Shown: positions 12,001-27,000 of the stretch, one piece after another | Numbering within the stretch: position 1 is the stretch's first letter | Layout of the letters: every line of letters starts with the position of its first letter | Source: Channa striata | Lineage: Eukaryota; Chordata; Actinopteri; Anabantiformes; Channidae | DNA: 64,000 nt | Reading direction: 5' to 3' | NCBI GenBank assembly: GCA_033026295.1 | Contig: CM065176.1 | Location: forward strand, 1,872,501-1,936,500 | Made by a program: the position numbers and the translations under genes | Notes under the pieces: model-generated | What the model saw: the letters and a program-made list of their open reading frames with translations, nothing else | Databases searched by the model: none | Told to the model about the DNA's origin: nothing

Positions 12001-15000
12001 ACTTCAGTAATTTTGGGACAGAAATGCGTAATCCATCGTTTATGAGGGAAAACTCACATTAGCTGTCTGCTATTTACCTTTAATGATAATGCTGGGATGC
12101 TTTCCACAAATATAAACATGACCGGGGTGTGAAAACGTTCATAAATGGGTTATTGACATTTTCTTTATATTAATAATAACACACTTTAATTAAAGTTTTC
12201 TTTATTTAAAGTTGAGCTGAAACCAAACCAACTGCAGAAAAGGGAAAAATAAACAATCCTGAATCTGGATTTGTGGTCGTCATGTTTCGGATGCTTCATG
12301 CTGTTTTGCTCAGAGTGTTGTGGCCATTGAGGTTTTATAAATAAAATCTGTCTGCGTCTTCTGCTGTTTCTCCTCAGGAATCGCTGCGATCTAAACAGTG
12401 AGGATCTGAATCGTCAGTGGTGCAATCCAGACCCAGTCCTCAGTCCAACCATCTACCACACCAAGGGCTTCCTCCACTACCTCAACAGTATAGGAAAAAC
12501 TCCACTGGTGAGATTAAAAAAACTAATTCTCATGTTCTTATCAGCAGACGTTTGATATTTTGAGCTCCACATTATTTTGCTCTGGTTGTAATTTGAAGCA
12601 GCATCAAGTTTTTCCTGCTGTGTTTATTTCCTATGTCACAGTAAACTTATGTTGGACTTATGTCATTAATGAACAATGAAATAAGGTGATTTATCGAGTC
12701 AGAGAACAAAAGGCACAGCACCGGGACTGTCTGTACACACCAACAAGCTTCATCCCATCTGACTTAACATCTTTGTGTTGCCACCGTTTGAGTGCGTAAA
12801 TTAGTTCTGGCATTATCCAAAATTTCCACATTCCCGACTCTTACCAGCTGTCTGGTTTCTGGCCAGTCCCAATGAGTATTGTGTAAGCATTCGTGTGTCT
12901 CACTGACACTGAAAATTATTGTAATGAGGCCTTAATGAGAAAGACCTGAAATAAATTAACCTTGTACTGACTTATTTAATCGTTCCAAATTACAGTGGTG
13001 GGGGTGTTTTTCAGGCTAACTCACATAATTAACAGCTAGCTGAGCTGTTGCATGCTTTCTTACAGTAAGATGTTAAAAAAAGGGGGAAAGGGACGATATA
13101 AGCTTGTCACAGATGGGACATTACCATTTTTAAAACTACTTAAAATTACATACTGTATTGTCAAGTGTAAAGTTTGCATTTAAAACCTACAGTACTTGAC
13201 ATTGTTCTCATTACACAGCAACAGCTGAAAGTGTTCTGTGATCTGTTCCTTTTACATTCAGTCATTTGTCAGATGCTTTTATCCAAAGCAACTTACAACT
13301 GTGGTGAGAGAATTGTTGATGATCTGTGTAATGCCTTGGAGATGAGAGGAGGGGATCAGATCCAGAGAGCAGGTGGTCGGGCGATTCGAGAGGAGGAGGG
13401 TGGATACGTCTTCCTCTGACTGAGCTGAAAATGAGAAGAGCGATTCGTCGTTTAACGTAGTTAGCAGGATGTCATTATCTCGAGAAGAGAACTGGGAGCT
13501 GATGGCTGCCACCTCGTCTGTCGGCTGTGAGACAGACAGGTGAGGTGGAGCAGTGACATGAAAGTGGAGAACAGCTAGTGTTCTTGGTGTGGCTGAGCTT
13601 ATCCTGGTAGTATTCAGTCTTCGCCCTAGTGTCACTGTGGGAGAAAGACACAAGCAGACCCTGCTACTCACCAAAAGCAGATCCAGTCTTGGACTTGCAC
13701 CATTTCCTCTGGAAGAACTACTCCGGATTGAGATTGTCTGTGGTACAGTTCGGACTGAGAACTGGTTGTCCAGGTTGTTGCCAGCTTTGTGGGTCTTCAG
13801 AAGGACACGTCAGCCACCTGAGATTTGTCCAGGTGGATGTTGAGGTCTCACAAGGTGATGAGAGGAGTCTCGTCTTCGGGGAAGTGGGGCAGCAGGATGT
13901 AAAGCTCATCACAGATGTTCCCCACAAACATGCATGATCGGTGCCGTAACCCATGATATTCCAAGGATGACAGATTGTTGAGGGGTGCTACGTTGTGTGA
14001 CACTATATTGATTGTCATCAACATAGTCGTTGACACCATCTAGAGGTAACATAGCAATATGAAAAGTAGTGGTCCTAAAATTCATCCCTGGGGAGCACAG
14101 GTGATTTTAGACCTTTCTGATATATTTCCACTACTTTCAACAAATTACAGTTCACACAGCCCAACATTTACTTGATCAGCTAAATATAGTTTAGTTCTAG
14201 CTTATAAACAGAAAGAGTAACAAAAATTTAAAGCTTTACTATGAACAGATGTTGATATTGATGGCAGTTTTTCATTGACAGTACTTAATTTTGCCCGAGT
14301 GCACTGATGCAAAATATCTGCAGCACAGTTTAGATGGTGCTCTAATTATTTCACATTGAATTTATGAGCTGCTGCTACTGTCTCCTACCCTAAATGCAAA
14401 AAATGTGTTGCACTAGATTCATTTCATTGGTTAAAATAAGCTCATTTGTCTGAGTGTTGCGTATGATAATGTCATTTGTGACTATATGGAGAAAAAATAG
14501 ACTCAGTACAGATTGAAGGTATGTCATAAGAAGCTAAGACAGACAGGCAGTAGTTGATGAGGAATTGAATGATGAGTCTTCATTATCAGTTTCACTCAAA
14601 CCCTGTTGAGTTTTATATTTGAGGAGTCAACAATTTAACTCACTTTAACTTAATATTTTTCCTTAGAGAATATGTCCCAGGTAGGAGTTTCAGAATGATG
14701 TAAGAGCAAATATCCTCTTATTAATGCACCCATGGGGTTGTGTGAGGTCCTTCCAGTTTTGCTGCTTGGATGTTATTCATCAGTTTGGTTTAGTTGAGTG
14801 CAGACCTATAAAGTTCATGCCTTCCAGGTTTACTGTGACTACCACGGCCACTCTCGGAAGAAGAATGTCTTCCTGTACGGCTGCAGCGTTAAAGAGACTC
14901 TCTGGCAGTCGGGCTCTGCTGTTGACACTGTACAGCTGAAAGAAGACCCTGGATATAGAGTAAGACACATACACACATGTATGTACTGTACATGGGCACA

Positions 15001-18000
15001 CACACACACCTTAACCAGCCATAGTTGGTCCAGTTTAAAATGTTGAAAACTTTGGAACTGCATTTAAAACCAAAAACCAGACAAAACACCGAGCATGTGT
15101 CTGTGTGTGTCTCCGTTATGGGTTATCATTCTCTCTCTCTCCTCATCAAATGTCTTTCTCTAGACCATTCCAAAGACACTGGATCGTATCGCACCGGCCT
15201 TTTCTTTCAACAGCTGCAACTATTTGGTAATTGTCATTCTATTATCATGATCATTTTTCTTCATTATTATTACACAAAGTTTGGACTTTTTCTAAAATGC
15301 AATATAAGCTACTCTTTTTGAAGAGCGGCAGGTACCGAGATGTAAATTTGCTTATATTTATTGTAGGGATATCCTGATTGCGCCCATTCCTGTCTTTGTG
15401 CACTTGTACTTGTAAAACGCCAAAACGTTTGATACCACGTTACCCTCTTATCTTAAGATAAGTGCTGATTAGAAAAGTAAAGCTGAATACAGACTCAAAG
15501 TCTTATTCACGTCTCTCAAGAAAACAACGAGAGTTCCACATAGTAACTACAACTCTACCTGCAGTTCACTTTGTCTCACAGTTTACTTTATCTTCATACC
15601 GTCCATATTGTCCATGCTTCTTCATGCAGGATCTCGCCGTAAATCTGTAGTTTCTTTCCGTTTTTGCTTTTTCTTTATGTTCTTTTGTTTATTAAATGGC
15701 ATATTTGTTTTGGCAGAAAAACGCGCAAGAATTTCTGTTCTCACAGGATTTCCTTAACTGCAATGGACTGGGAAAAGTGGTATGGGAACATCCCTAATTT
15801 GCAAAATAAAGATAAATGTAAAAAAATATATTTATCTTGTATATTTGTGGAACCAAAAAAAAAAGGGTAAAGTAATTGATAAACAACATCGTTCAATTTT
15901 TATTGCATTCTAGAACAAGTCTTTCTTTCTGAAAATGGGATTTATGGTTTTGTCATATGCATTGTCATTATGCTGCTCTGTTACAACTATATTTTAATTA
16001 TTTATATCATAATGTACAGGATTAAGTCATTGTGCAAATATATTTTTCAAACCATAAAACAAACAAAAACTAGCATTATGTAACTGATTTTACCTTGTCA
16101 GGTGGAGAAGTCTCGTTCGGCCACAGCCAGGGTGGTTGTTTGGAGGGAAATGGGCGTGCTGAGAAGTTACACCATGGAGAGTACTTACAATGGCTGTGAC
16201 CAGGGCATATACAAGGTGTGTGCAAAGGTTCTAGCTGTGTGTTCTAAGTCCTCCCAGCTAGACTGGACAGGGTGAACGTTGGTGCCCACAGTGACAAAAC
16301 CACCTTCCACTGACAGGACACACAGACTGACAACACAGCACAGAAAATCAAATGAAGCGTTCAGAATATAACATGTTCGTGGAGTGTGGGAAGGCACAGC
16401 TGGAAAAAGATCAGGAGTCAGGTTTTTAGGCCTTTAATTTGGTTATTGCCAGAATTGGCAGGATAAAGCTAACCAAACAGTCTTGATTAATAGTAAAAGA
16501 ATTCTGAAAATGGCAGCTCTCCCCTCCAGAGTTTCCTGGCCAGAAATTAATTAAATTTAAAAAATGAAGACACAAAGAGAAAAACTAGAAAATAACTCCC
16601 GGCCTCTAAATAGGCCGTGCACAAACATTCACCTGTTTTTTGACAACAAACAGTTGTTCTTTGATGTAACTTATGATCCATAAAGTGTTTAATACCTGTA
16701 CTTCATGAACAAACTGAGACTTTGGCGATACTCCTCTGTTCTGTTTTAAATTAACATGTGTCAGGTGGTAAACTCCTAGAATTCAGATAGAATCCTGATC
16801 TCTGAATATTTCTATAAAATTCAGATTTCTTCACCTATTCCTTTACCGTTGGTGGGGTTCTTTTGTCACTGTGAGTGACTACAGTGGCTTTCCATTGACA
16901 ATGGGGCAATGTAACACAAGCCAGAGTAATTGTTTTAAAATATGATATGACATTGGGGTAGTAAAAGGTAACTGCTGATGAAATGCTGCACAATATAAGA
17001 CCCAAGAGTTTCTAAAACCTTGGGGCCAGGACACACCAAGTGGGCAGCTGTCAGCGGTCAGAAGATGAGCATCGGTCTGCCTTCTTTTTACAACTGGCAG
17101 CCATTCAGCCAATTCAGCATTTTAAATCGACGTTGGTCACAGCTGTGAAAGAAATGGCGGAATCAATGAACAAGAAGACGCCACAGGATTAACCTTCCTA
17201 TCACTTGTATGAATAGTTACAAACTGTCTGTGGCGGATGGCGTCAGCTTGGTGTGTCATGCCACTTAGACATCGCTTTGGACCTTGGGCTAACGCTAGCT
17301 TGCAAGCTTAGCATTTCTTTCCGACAGACTGGGCACAGTTTAGTGCATTGTGTCATTGTCACATAATTTGGTTTTGGCACTCTGCAATTAACTAATTTAA
17401 AGTCTAGAACGTATTTTCCCTAATCTGCTGTGTCAGCAAAGTTTGATGAGTCAGAAGCATCTGAGTTCAGGAGTTCTAGAAGGTTAAGATACGTCAAACA
17501 CCGTATTAGTTCTCAGTCTGTGAATATTTATGAGTTTTCCTCTTCAGATTTAGATTTACTTATTTTTCTTAAGGTAAATAGGGCACCTGCGTAACCAGAA
17601 CAGGATGTTTTCATCAGTGATGCCCTGTAGTGTTGCCTTGTTTCTTGTAGTTTTCTACAGAAACATCTGGAAAGAAATGGATAGTTTTCTCTATGTGTGC
17701 CATATTTCTTCGAATTTAGCACAGAGTATTTAGTTCCCTTTATAACAGTCAGAAATCTTAATAATTAGAGGTCTAGGAAAGTTCATGTCCATGTCTATTG
17801 TTAGTGGATGGAGGAGAAGGTTAATAAATGGGCTTTTGTAAGCCTGCTATCTAAGCCTGCTGACAAAGGCTTGTTGATGAGAGCAAGAGAGTCTGCAGCA
17901 AATGCATGATGCACACACTGACCTACAGGAGATTAAAAATGATGGTTCTGTTGTTACATAGTAACAAGTAAAAATTTTCAAGACACGTCCTCTGATTGTA

Positions 18001-21000
18001 TGTGTCACAGTCAGGTGACAAATGAAAACAAAAAGCAACATAATCAGTAAGGTGGTGGCCTGTCATGTGCCACTTGAACAGCTTCAGTGCTTCTTAGCGT
18101 TCATCCTATAATGGACCTCGACAAGAGGGAGCGAACGCCATTCTTCCAAAAGATATTCTCATTACTTATTTGCACATTGAGTTGATAGTCAGTGGTCGAT
18201 CAGTCAGTGAGTGTCCATCAATTCAATTCGTTGAATCGGCAACGGCCCGTCTCAGACTGGGACGACTCCGAGTGATGTTTAGTTTAGAAAATCAGTGCAT
18301 GTGTGGAGACTGTGGCGTTAACTCGTGCAGGACAATCTGTAACGTCTTATCGACTCATACTCGATTAGAAGTAATTAAATCACCTGAGGTCAGGCGGAGT
18401 AGGATGAAAATTAGAGGTCCCTCTCTTTCTCTCATTTTTACAGTGTGTCTGATACGAGCTTTGCAGCACTTGGTTTTCGTCTGTGTCGCCATACACTCTG
18501 TGGACATTAAATGTGTCACAGCACATGATTCACATAATTTTCATACGCATTAACCCTTTCAGTGACCCTTTGTGCGGTATTTAAAGGAGCATTACCCTAT
18601 TATATCATGTGTCATGTTTCTGTAATCAAAAACATTGATCTGTGTAGGAGAAGAGAGACATAAACTCAATCACTTTCCTTCAACAATAAAATCAATACAA
18701 GTTATATAATAATTTATAAATATATTTAAATAAATTACATATACTATATAGTTGTATATATATTTATATAAGTCAAAAGTCAGTTTAGCTTGGATAGAAC
18801 TCCTTTTATATTGTCTGATAGTGTTGTTACAAACTCCATTTCTGTAGATCTGTGCTGTTTTATGTTGTTAAATACATGAAACTTATTGTGCTTTTCTTAA
18901 GCTTACCAATCAATCTGAAATACTCATAACGCCTCCTGCGGTAAGCTTATTGTGTCGCTTCCTGTTTCTTCACACTGTTTCGGGTCTCTGCCGAAGGATT
19001 GTTCACTGGTTAATCGTAACTGTTGTTTTCTAAATTTGTGATTTCTCTGTGTATAAACTATCACTTGGGGCCTAAGATTTGTTTACACAAACACCTTCTC
19101 TCCTGAAATAATTAAACAAACTAGCTAACGCTAACTAAACTTAATTGATCTAGCTTCGTTAGCCTAGCACCTAGCAATGGTGTCTCCGTCTCCTTCTGTC
19201 TCTCCTCTGACTTGCTCTGTCTGCCACATGTTTAGTTTTTCCTCGGCCTCCTTCAGTGATAATGGTACTTGTAATAAATGTGAGGTTATTGCAGCTTTGG
19301 AGTCGAGGCTCTCTGAACTGGAAGCACGGCTCCGCACCATGACAAACAATCCAGCTAGTCAGGCCTGGGTATCTGGTGCGGACCAACCTAGCATAGCCAC
19401 TGTTAGCATAGCCACTGTTAGCTGTTCCCCAAGGCCGGCTGGGTGACGGTTCGATCTAATGCTAAACAGACGCCCGAGGTTCACCACCAGCCGGTTCATG
19501 TTTCCAATCGATTTTCCCCACTCAGCGACACGCCCGCTGAGGAACGAACTCTGATAATTGGCGACTCCATAGTCAGAAACGTGAACTTAGAGACGCCAGC
19601 GGCCATAGTCCAAAGTTACCCTGGGGCCAGAGCGGGTGACATTGAATCATATTTGAAACTCCTGTTTAAGGATAAACGTAGATATAGTAAGATTATTATT
19701 CATGCAGGAACAAATGACGCCCGATTACGCAAATCGGAGGTCACTAAAACGAATATTGAATCGGTGTGTAACTTTGCAAAGACAATGTCGGACTCCGTAG
19801 TTTTCTCTGGACCCCTGCCAAATCTGATCAGTGACGACATGTATAGCCGCATGTCGTCATTCAACCGCTGGCTGTCTAGGTGGTGTCCAGCAAACGATGT
19901 GGGCTACATAGACAATTGGAAAAGTTTTTGGGGAAAACCTAGGCTTATTAGGAGAGACGGCATCCATCCTACTTTGGACGGTGCCTCTGTCTTATCAAAA
20001 AATATGGCTGATTTTATTAGACAACCAAAAGATTGACAATCCAGAGTTGAGCCTAGGACGCAGAGATCCAGTCCTACACGCTTCTCTGCAGTATCTTCAC
20101 CGCCGTCACCCCCCCACAACTCCCCCATTCCTATAGAAACTGTGTCTGTTCCCCGATTAACTAAATTTTACAAACTAAAAATGATCACAAGAGGAGTTAA
20201 TCATAAGAACTTACTAAAAATCAGGACTGCTCCTCTTACTGAACAAAAAACTAAAACAATTAAATGTGGATTTTTAAATATCAGATCTCTCTCATCTAAA
20301 TCTCTGTTAGTAAATGACTTGATAAGTGATCATCAATTCGATTTATTTTGTCTCACTGAAACCTGGTTGCAGAAGGAAGAATATTTTAGTCTAAATGAGT
20401 CGACCCCCCCAAGTCATATTAACTATCATTTTCCTAGAAGCTCAGGCCGAGGTGGAGGAGTAGCAGCAATCTACCACTCAAGCTTAACAACAAACCCTAG
20501 ACCTAAAAATAGTTATAACACCCAACTTGGAAAACTCAAAATCCACTTCTATTTGTTATTGTGTATCGTCCTCCAGTCCCTTATTCTGAATTTTTGACTG
20601 AATTCTCAGATTTTCTAGCCGACTTACTGCTTAGTGCAGATAAAGTCCTCATAGTGGGCAATTTTAACATTCATGTAGATGCTGACACTAACTCCCTCAA
20701 CACGGCATTTACTTCATTATTAGATTCAATTGGCTTCTCTCAAAATGTAAATGAACCCACTCACTGTTTTAGTCACACCCTAGACCTTGTCCTTACATAC
20801 GGCATTGAAATTGATAAACTAACAGTATTTCCCCATAATTCTGTTCTCTCTGACCATTTCCTAATAACATTTGAATTTAGTTTATTGGACTACACAGCAG
20901 CTAGAAAAAAGTTCTGCTTCAGTAGGTGTTTATCTGTAAACACTGTGAACAAATTTAAGGAAATGATCCTTTCATCATTTACTTCAACATGTACCAATAT

Positions 21001-24000
21001 AACTGAGAGTAGCCTCATTAACTGTACTCCTGTACAAGTTCATTACCTTACTGATAATTATGCAGCATCTTTACGTTCAATACTTGATAGTGTTGCCCCT
21101 CTAAAAAAGAAGGCAGTAATTCTGAACAGGCGATCTCCATGGTATAGCTCGCAAACCCGCAATTTAAAGCAGGCGTCACGAAGATTAGAAAGGAAGTGGC
21201 GTTCCACTCATTCACAAGAATCACGCTTAGCCTGGAAAAAGAGTTTATACTTATACAAATTAGCCTCCGTAAAGCCAGAACAGCACATTATTCATCACTA
21301 ATAGAGGAAAACAAAAACAACCCCCGGTTTCTTTTCAGCACTGTAGCCAGGCTGACTAAGAGCCATAGTTCAGTTGAGACTAGCATTGCCTTAACGCAAT
21401 GCAGCAATGACTTCATGACCTTCTTCACAAACAAAATCATAGCTATTACGAATAAAATTCACCAGACCCTCCCCACAAATACAACAGAATTAGAATCATT
21501 AGTAAATCCTCAGTCCCTTTTAGACTGCTTTGTGCCCATAGACCTTGCTGAGTTAACTTCAACTATTATGGCATCTAAACCAACATGTCTGCTAGACCCT
21601 ATTCCAGTTAGACTGCTCAAAGATGCTCTACCCTTATTAGACACATTCGTATTAGATATCATTAATCTATCTTTACAAACAAGATACCGTAAATTCTGGA
21701 CTATAGAGTGCACCTAAATTTAAGCCGCACCCGCTAAAATTTAAAAGAAATATATATTTTGTCACATATAAACCGCATCGGACTATAAGCCGCCAATATC
21801 CAGGCTGAGAAATAATATCTGTTGTATGCGCTCCTACTCATTGTTCACAGTAGGCATGAGGATGTTCTGTGTGCTGTTTTACCGGCATTACGGTAAAGAG
21901 TGCGTTTACGTGTATGTGTGGCTGGTATAACACATGTCGAATGTACAGAGCCGACAAAAACGTCCTTGTTATAAATAAACGGCTTGTTCCATAGCCAAAG
22001 GAGAAGACGTCTCTTATTCTTCACAAATTACGCAGGAGTTGCTGCGCTCAACAAAAGATTTTGTACCATAAGTCTTTATTCATACACCTGAACCTGAATG
22101 GTGCCTGTAACACGGCAGTAAAAGTGCTGATCACACAAAACAGAAAAGTCATGGTTTTATTAATCTTCCTCCTGTGCACTAAAACCAAGTTGCGTTATTT
22201 TTCTTCCTCCTGCGAACTGAAACCACTGAACACCAAACCACTGTCACTTTTTCTTCCTGCGCACTGTTAAAGCGCAACTGCGCAACTATTAAAGTCGCTT
22301 CATTCTCCCGTGCACTGAAACCACAAATCGCTATTCATCTTCCTCCTGAGCATTGAAACCACTGTCACACTCGATTTCCTTCACGGATAGCCAGATCGAT
22401 GGCTTCAAATTAAAAGCTGCATCATAGGAATTTCTTCGCGTGTTTTCCAGTATGAGGGGGTGAGGGTGTAAAAATATTACCGTATTTTGCTGTTGTGCGT
22501 CTTGGGTTGCATGCGCTAAGAATAAAAACTGGCGCTTTTTTGTTTGCACTGACTTCCATCTACAGCGCCCATCTGAGGGCTGCAGAAAAATTCATAGAAA
22601 AGCCGCATCTCCTTTAAAAGCCGCATGGTTCAAAACGTCGGAAAAAAGTAGCGGCTTATAGTCCGGAAAATACGGTATGTACCAAAGGCCTATAATGTAG
22701 CTGTAATCAAACCTCTACCTAAAAAACCTTGTCTGGATCCAGGTGTCCAATATCCAATCTCCCCTTTATTTCTAAAAAATAAAAAAAAAAGCAATTATGT
22801 GACCACCTGCGCAGAAATGACTTGTTTGAAAAATTTCAGTCAGGATTTAGAGTTCATCATAGCACAGAAACCGCACGGATTAACGTCACCACATCTTCTT
22901 CTGGCTTCAGATAATGGACTTGTCTCTATACTAGTTCTGCTAGATCTTAGTGCTGCATTTGACACCATTGATCACAGAATATTATTACAAAGACTAGAAC
23001 ATGTAATTGGATTTAAAGGAACAGCACTAAATTGGTTTAAATCGTATCTATCAGATGGATTCCAATTTGTTCATGTTAATGATGAATCTTCCACATACAC
23101 AAAGGTTAGTTATGGAATTCCACAAGGTTCTGTGTTAGGACCAATACTCTTTACTCTATATATGTCTCCCCTTGGCAACATCATTGCTACGCTGATGACA
23201 CGCAGTTATATCTATCTATGAAACCCAATGAAACAAATCAACTAAACAAATTACAAGCATGTTAAAAGACATAAGGGACTGGATGACGTATAATTTCCTT
23301 CTTCTAAACTCAGATAAAACTGAAGTTATTGTATTTGGGCCTAAAAGTCTAAGAAACATGTTTTCTAACCATATTGCTACTTTAGATGACATAACTCTTG
23401 CCCCCAGTAGTACTGCAAGGAATCTCTGAGTCATTTTTGACCAGGATTTGTCATTTAGCTCACACATAAAACAAATCTCTAAAACACCCTTCTTCCACCT
23501 ACGGAACATTGCCAATATTAGGAGCATCCTGTCTCATGCATTTGTTACTTGTAGATTGGACTATTGTAATTCTCTACTTTCAGGCTGCCCCAGTAACTCT
23601 CTAAAATCATCCAATTAATCCAAAATGCTGCAGCAAGATTACTGACTGGGATTGGTAAGAGAGATCATATTTCACCTTCATTAGCTTCTCTCCATTGGCT
23701 TCCAATTAAATGTAGAATAGAATTTCAAATCCTTCTTCTTACCTAAAAAGCTCTAAACGGTCAAGCTCCATCATATCTAAAAGATCTCCTAGTACCATAT
23801 CATCCTAGTCGACCATTTCGGTCTCAAAATGCAGGCCTACTTGTGGTTCCCAGAATTTCCAAAAGAAGAATGGGAGGCAGAGCCTTTAGCTATCAAGCTC
23901 CTCTCCTGAGGAACCAGCTCCAAGTCCAGATTCGGGAAGCAGACACCCTCTCTACTTTTAAGACTAGGCTCAAAAGCTTATAGTTGGTTATAGTCATGCT

Positions 24001-27000
24001 GCTATAGGCTTAGACTGCTGGGGGACTCTGCACTGTGCCACTTTCCTCTTCTCTTCATTCTCTCCTCTCACCCCACATCTATAATGTCACCACTGTATGA
24101 TATTAACTCTGTATCTTTTTTGTCCCATAGTCGTCTTTCTCCCTCTCTGTCCCCTCTCTCTGTCCCTGTCTTCAAGTGTCCCCGGACTTGGCGCTGTGTG
24201 TCCTCCAGTGTGCAGCTACTGGTCCTACTAACCTGCCCAATGTTTTGTTGTTGCTTTTGTTGCTCTGTTCTTTTCTCTCTCCACTTTCCACTCAGCCCAA
24301 CCGGTCAAGGCAGATGGCCGCCCACCCTGAGCCTGGTTCTGCAGAATACTGGAAAATTAAGACTGTGGAATGTTACATGGCTTTTCTTTGATCTTATAAG
24401 ATTTTAATTAATTAATGCAGCAAGAACCAGACACATTATACATCAAGTTACATACTGAACACTGAATGAGAAAAGGTAAAAAAGATGCAGATTATTAGAT
24501 AAATAAATTATTAAAGTTTTGCTACAAATTTGCTGCTTCGCACTGAGCTAAATAACGGGTTATGGAGTATATGAGTTGGACACAATTATTTTTTTTTTGA
24601 TGCATCTTTTAGCAAGGTTTAATACTTTTCCCATTTTACAGCTGTCTGAGAATTTAGAAGTAAATTATATTTTGTTCTGCACTAGATTCAATGAGGACTC
24701 ACACAGAACGATGCACAAGTCTCATGTGCACAACATTTAAACAATATCGGAGTTACAGCTGTTTGATCCATCCATCAGCTGCACACTGATCCTGCAGAGT
24801 CACGGGGACTCGAGTGTTGGTTGTGGCAGTGTGGGAGTTTTAGTTGGTAGAGAAGAACCATTTTTATGGGCTGTATCTGTGTGTGTGTGTGTGCAGGGCC
24901 TGCAGATGGGAACCAGAGAGCTACAGGAGATGGGGGCGAAGTTCTGCCACAGTTTGCTGTCTCTAGCCAAAGACATGCAGCCTCTTTACAGCTGGAGACT
25001 CATCAACCACATGGACGTGGACCACAGTTCTCAAAAGTAAGACAACACAGCCAAGAACTGTTGTCAGAGGCGTATAGGACCGAGGATAATCCTCGGCGAT
25101 ATGGACACTGTGCTGCTGCTTATATTTCACTGTGCACAGTTTTGATGGTTGGGACTTAAGAGCGAATGAGGCGACAAGGTTCCGTTTGGTTTAGTGCCAT
25201 TAGACACTTTTCCTCTGAGCACACACACACACACACACACAGAGTTGATGCTGCTCTGAAACCGTCATTCAACATGTTTAAATTTAAGTCAACATCTAAG
25301 ACGGCTCACTGTGAATTTACATTCAGGAAAAGTTTGGAGAGAATAAGATATTAGAGGTCAGGACACTTCTAGCTGATGGAAAATACCATCTTTAGTTACT
25401 TATTAAAAATAGAATATGTGCACATATTTATCAGCTTTGAAAAATGAAAAGGTGTCTGCTCTACAAAAGGAAGTTCCTTAAATGTTCTGCGTACTCTAAG
25501 GCAGGGACAGGCTTAGCCACAATCACTCAATATTTATTCCCATGCGAAAAATTCTAGAGAAAAACTGATGAAGGTCCTGGAAGTGATGGATGTACTGCAG
25601 AATTTTAGAATTTCAGTTTTTGCGTGATGAAAAATTAAATATGTTGGACTACCAAAATAAAAGCCAGGAAAAGGAAGCAGAGCTGGAGGAGAGAGAGGCA
25701 GACAGAGAGAGGGAGAGAGAGAGGGGAAGTGAAGGCCTGGGAATGGACCTTTTACAAGTTTAAAAGTGGGCGACTTGAGACAGGGACGGCACAGGTGAGG
25801 GTAACCAGAGTCCAGAGTGATTCATGACAGGCTCCTAACTGAACGGTGGACTGGATTAATCAGGAGTAGGCTCTGAGTTATGATGAGTCTGAAAAGGTTT
25901 TAATGACACAAAGACACATTGTGTGTGTAATAAATACAATGAGATCATGTGATTTGAAAAATGAACAGTTGAGTAAAAAAAAAACCTGCAACTGAAATAA
26001 AGGTTATCCATATCATGTTTGTACACACACTCACAGAAGAAGGGTAGAATGCATTAAAGCAAGGAAACACATCCCCGTTTCCCTTGTTGACTTGAACATC
26101 CACCAGCCGCATGCTACGTGTTTCTAGCTGTGTAAATGTGACATTGGTGACTTTACATAGCATAGGGAGCCGCCCTCTTTGGCACTAGTCAGACCCCCAT
26201 CGGCAGCCTTTCAGCCGGTTCATCCATTATTCTTAACCGCTTATCCTGTGTAGGCTCATGGGGGGGTTGGAGTCTATCCCCGCTGTCATTGGGCAAGAGT
26301 CAGGGTTCAACCTGGACATGTCTCTAGTCTGTCTCAGACATACACAGGGTGGGTGAGACCTGTTCAGCTTAGCAGAAGCGACAACAGTATTAACAACACC
26401 AACCAATCTGCTTGTCCTTTAGTGATGTGAACGGCCCTGCCTGCGTTACAGCATTAAACTCAAGTGTAAAAAGTCAGAACTAAACCAGTGACTTTAAACT
26501 GATTAACCAGACAAAAAGGACACTGGTCAGGAAGGCGTCAAGAAAACCCACAGAAAATTTCTGCTCCTGTGCAGCAGTGGCTGATGTGTTGGTCGAAAGT
26601 GCAGCTGAATGGCTCCTTTGGATTTTCAAATGCCTGTTCATAGGCCTCAGTGAGTTCAGACAGAACAAGGCGTCTCCCCCCTGAACATTACACCACCTGT
26701 GATGTGTTTCTCTCGTCGATCTCTGAATGGCTTTTTGTCATTCCCTCTTCATCCCTTCATTCATCTCTGACAAAACATGACTCCTTTTTCAATTGAATTA
26801 AATATTTTTTATATAGCACCAATTTACAACAAGGTCATTTCAGGGCACTTCACATAATAAAGTCCAGACTATACAAACATTTAAAGAAAACCCAACAAAT
26901 CCCCCTTGAGCAGCCATAGGCAACAGCGGAGAGGAAAAATTCCCTTTAACGGAAGAAACCTCCAGCAGAACCAGGCTCAGGCTGGGCGGACATCTGCCTT

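Larger units (their letters stand above)
18932..24342 (+). mobile_element. L2-type LINE with esterase ORF1; 5' end intact, 3' tail lost, split by a DNA transposon
   Basis: The element starts at CCTCCTGCGGTAAG, the same terminus as the antisense copy ending at 33469, so both probably retain the true 5' end. In order: 5' UTR, ORF1 (zinc finger, coiled coil, SGNH esterase), ORF2 endonuclease and RT, and 3' UTR. It stops at GAGCCTGGTTCTGC without the usual AT-rich tail. A 989-bp element interrupts ORF2 at 21687-22675. Frameshifts and stops mean it cannot be active. It lies in sense orientation inside the carboxypeptidase intron. Confidence 0.88.

Noticed and set aside
18170..18553. 127-codon plus-strand ORF
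   Set aside because: No domain, repeat or coding character, and it lies deep in an intron; treated as chance.
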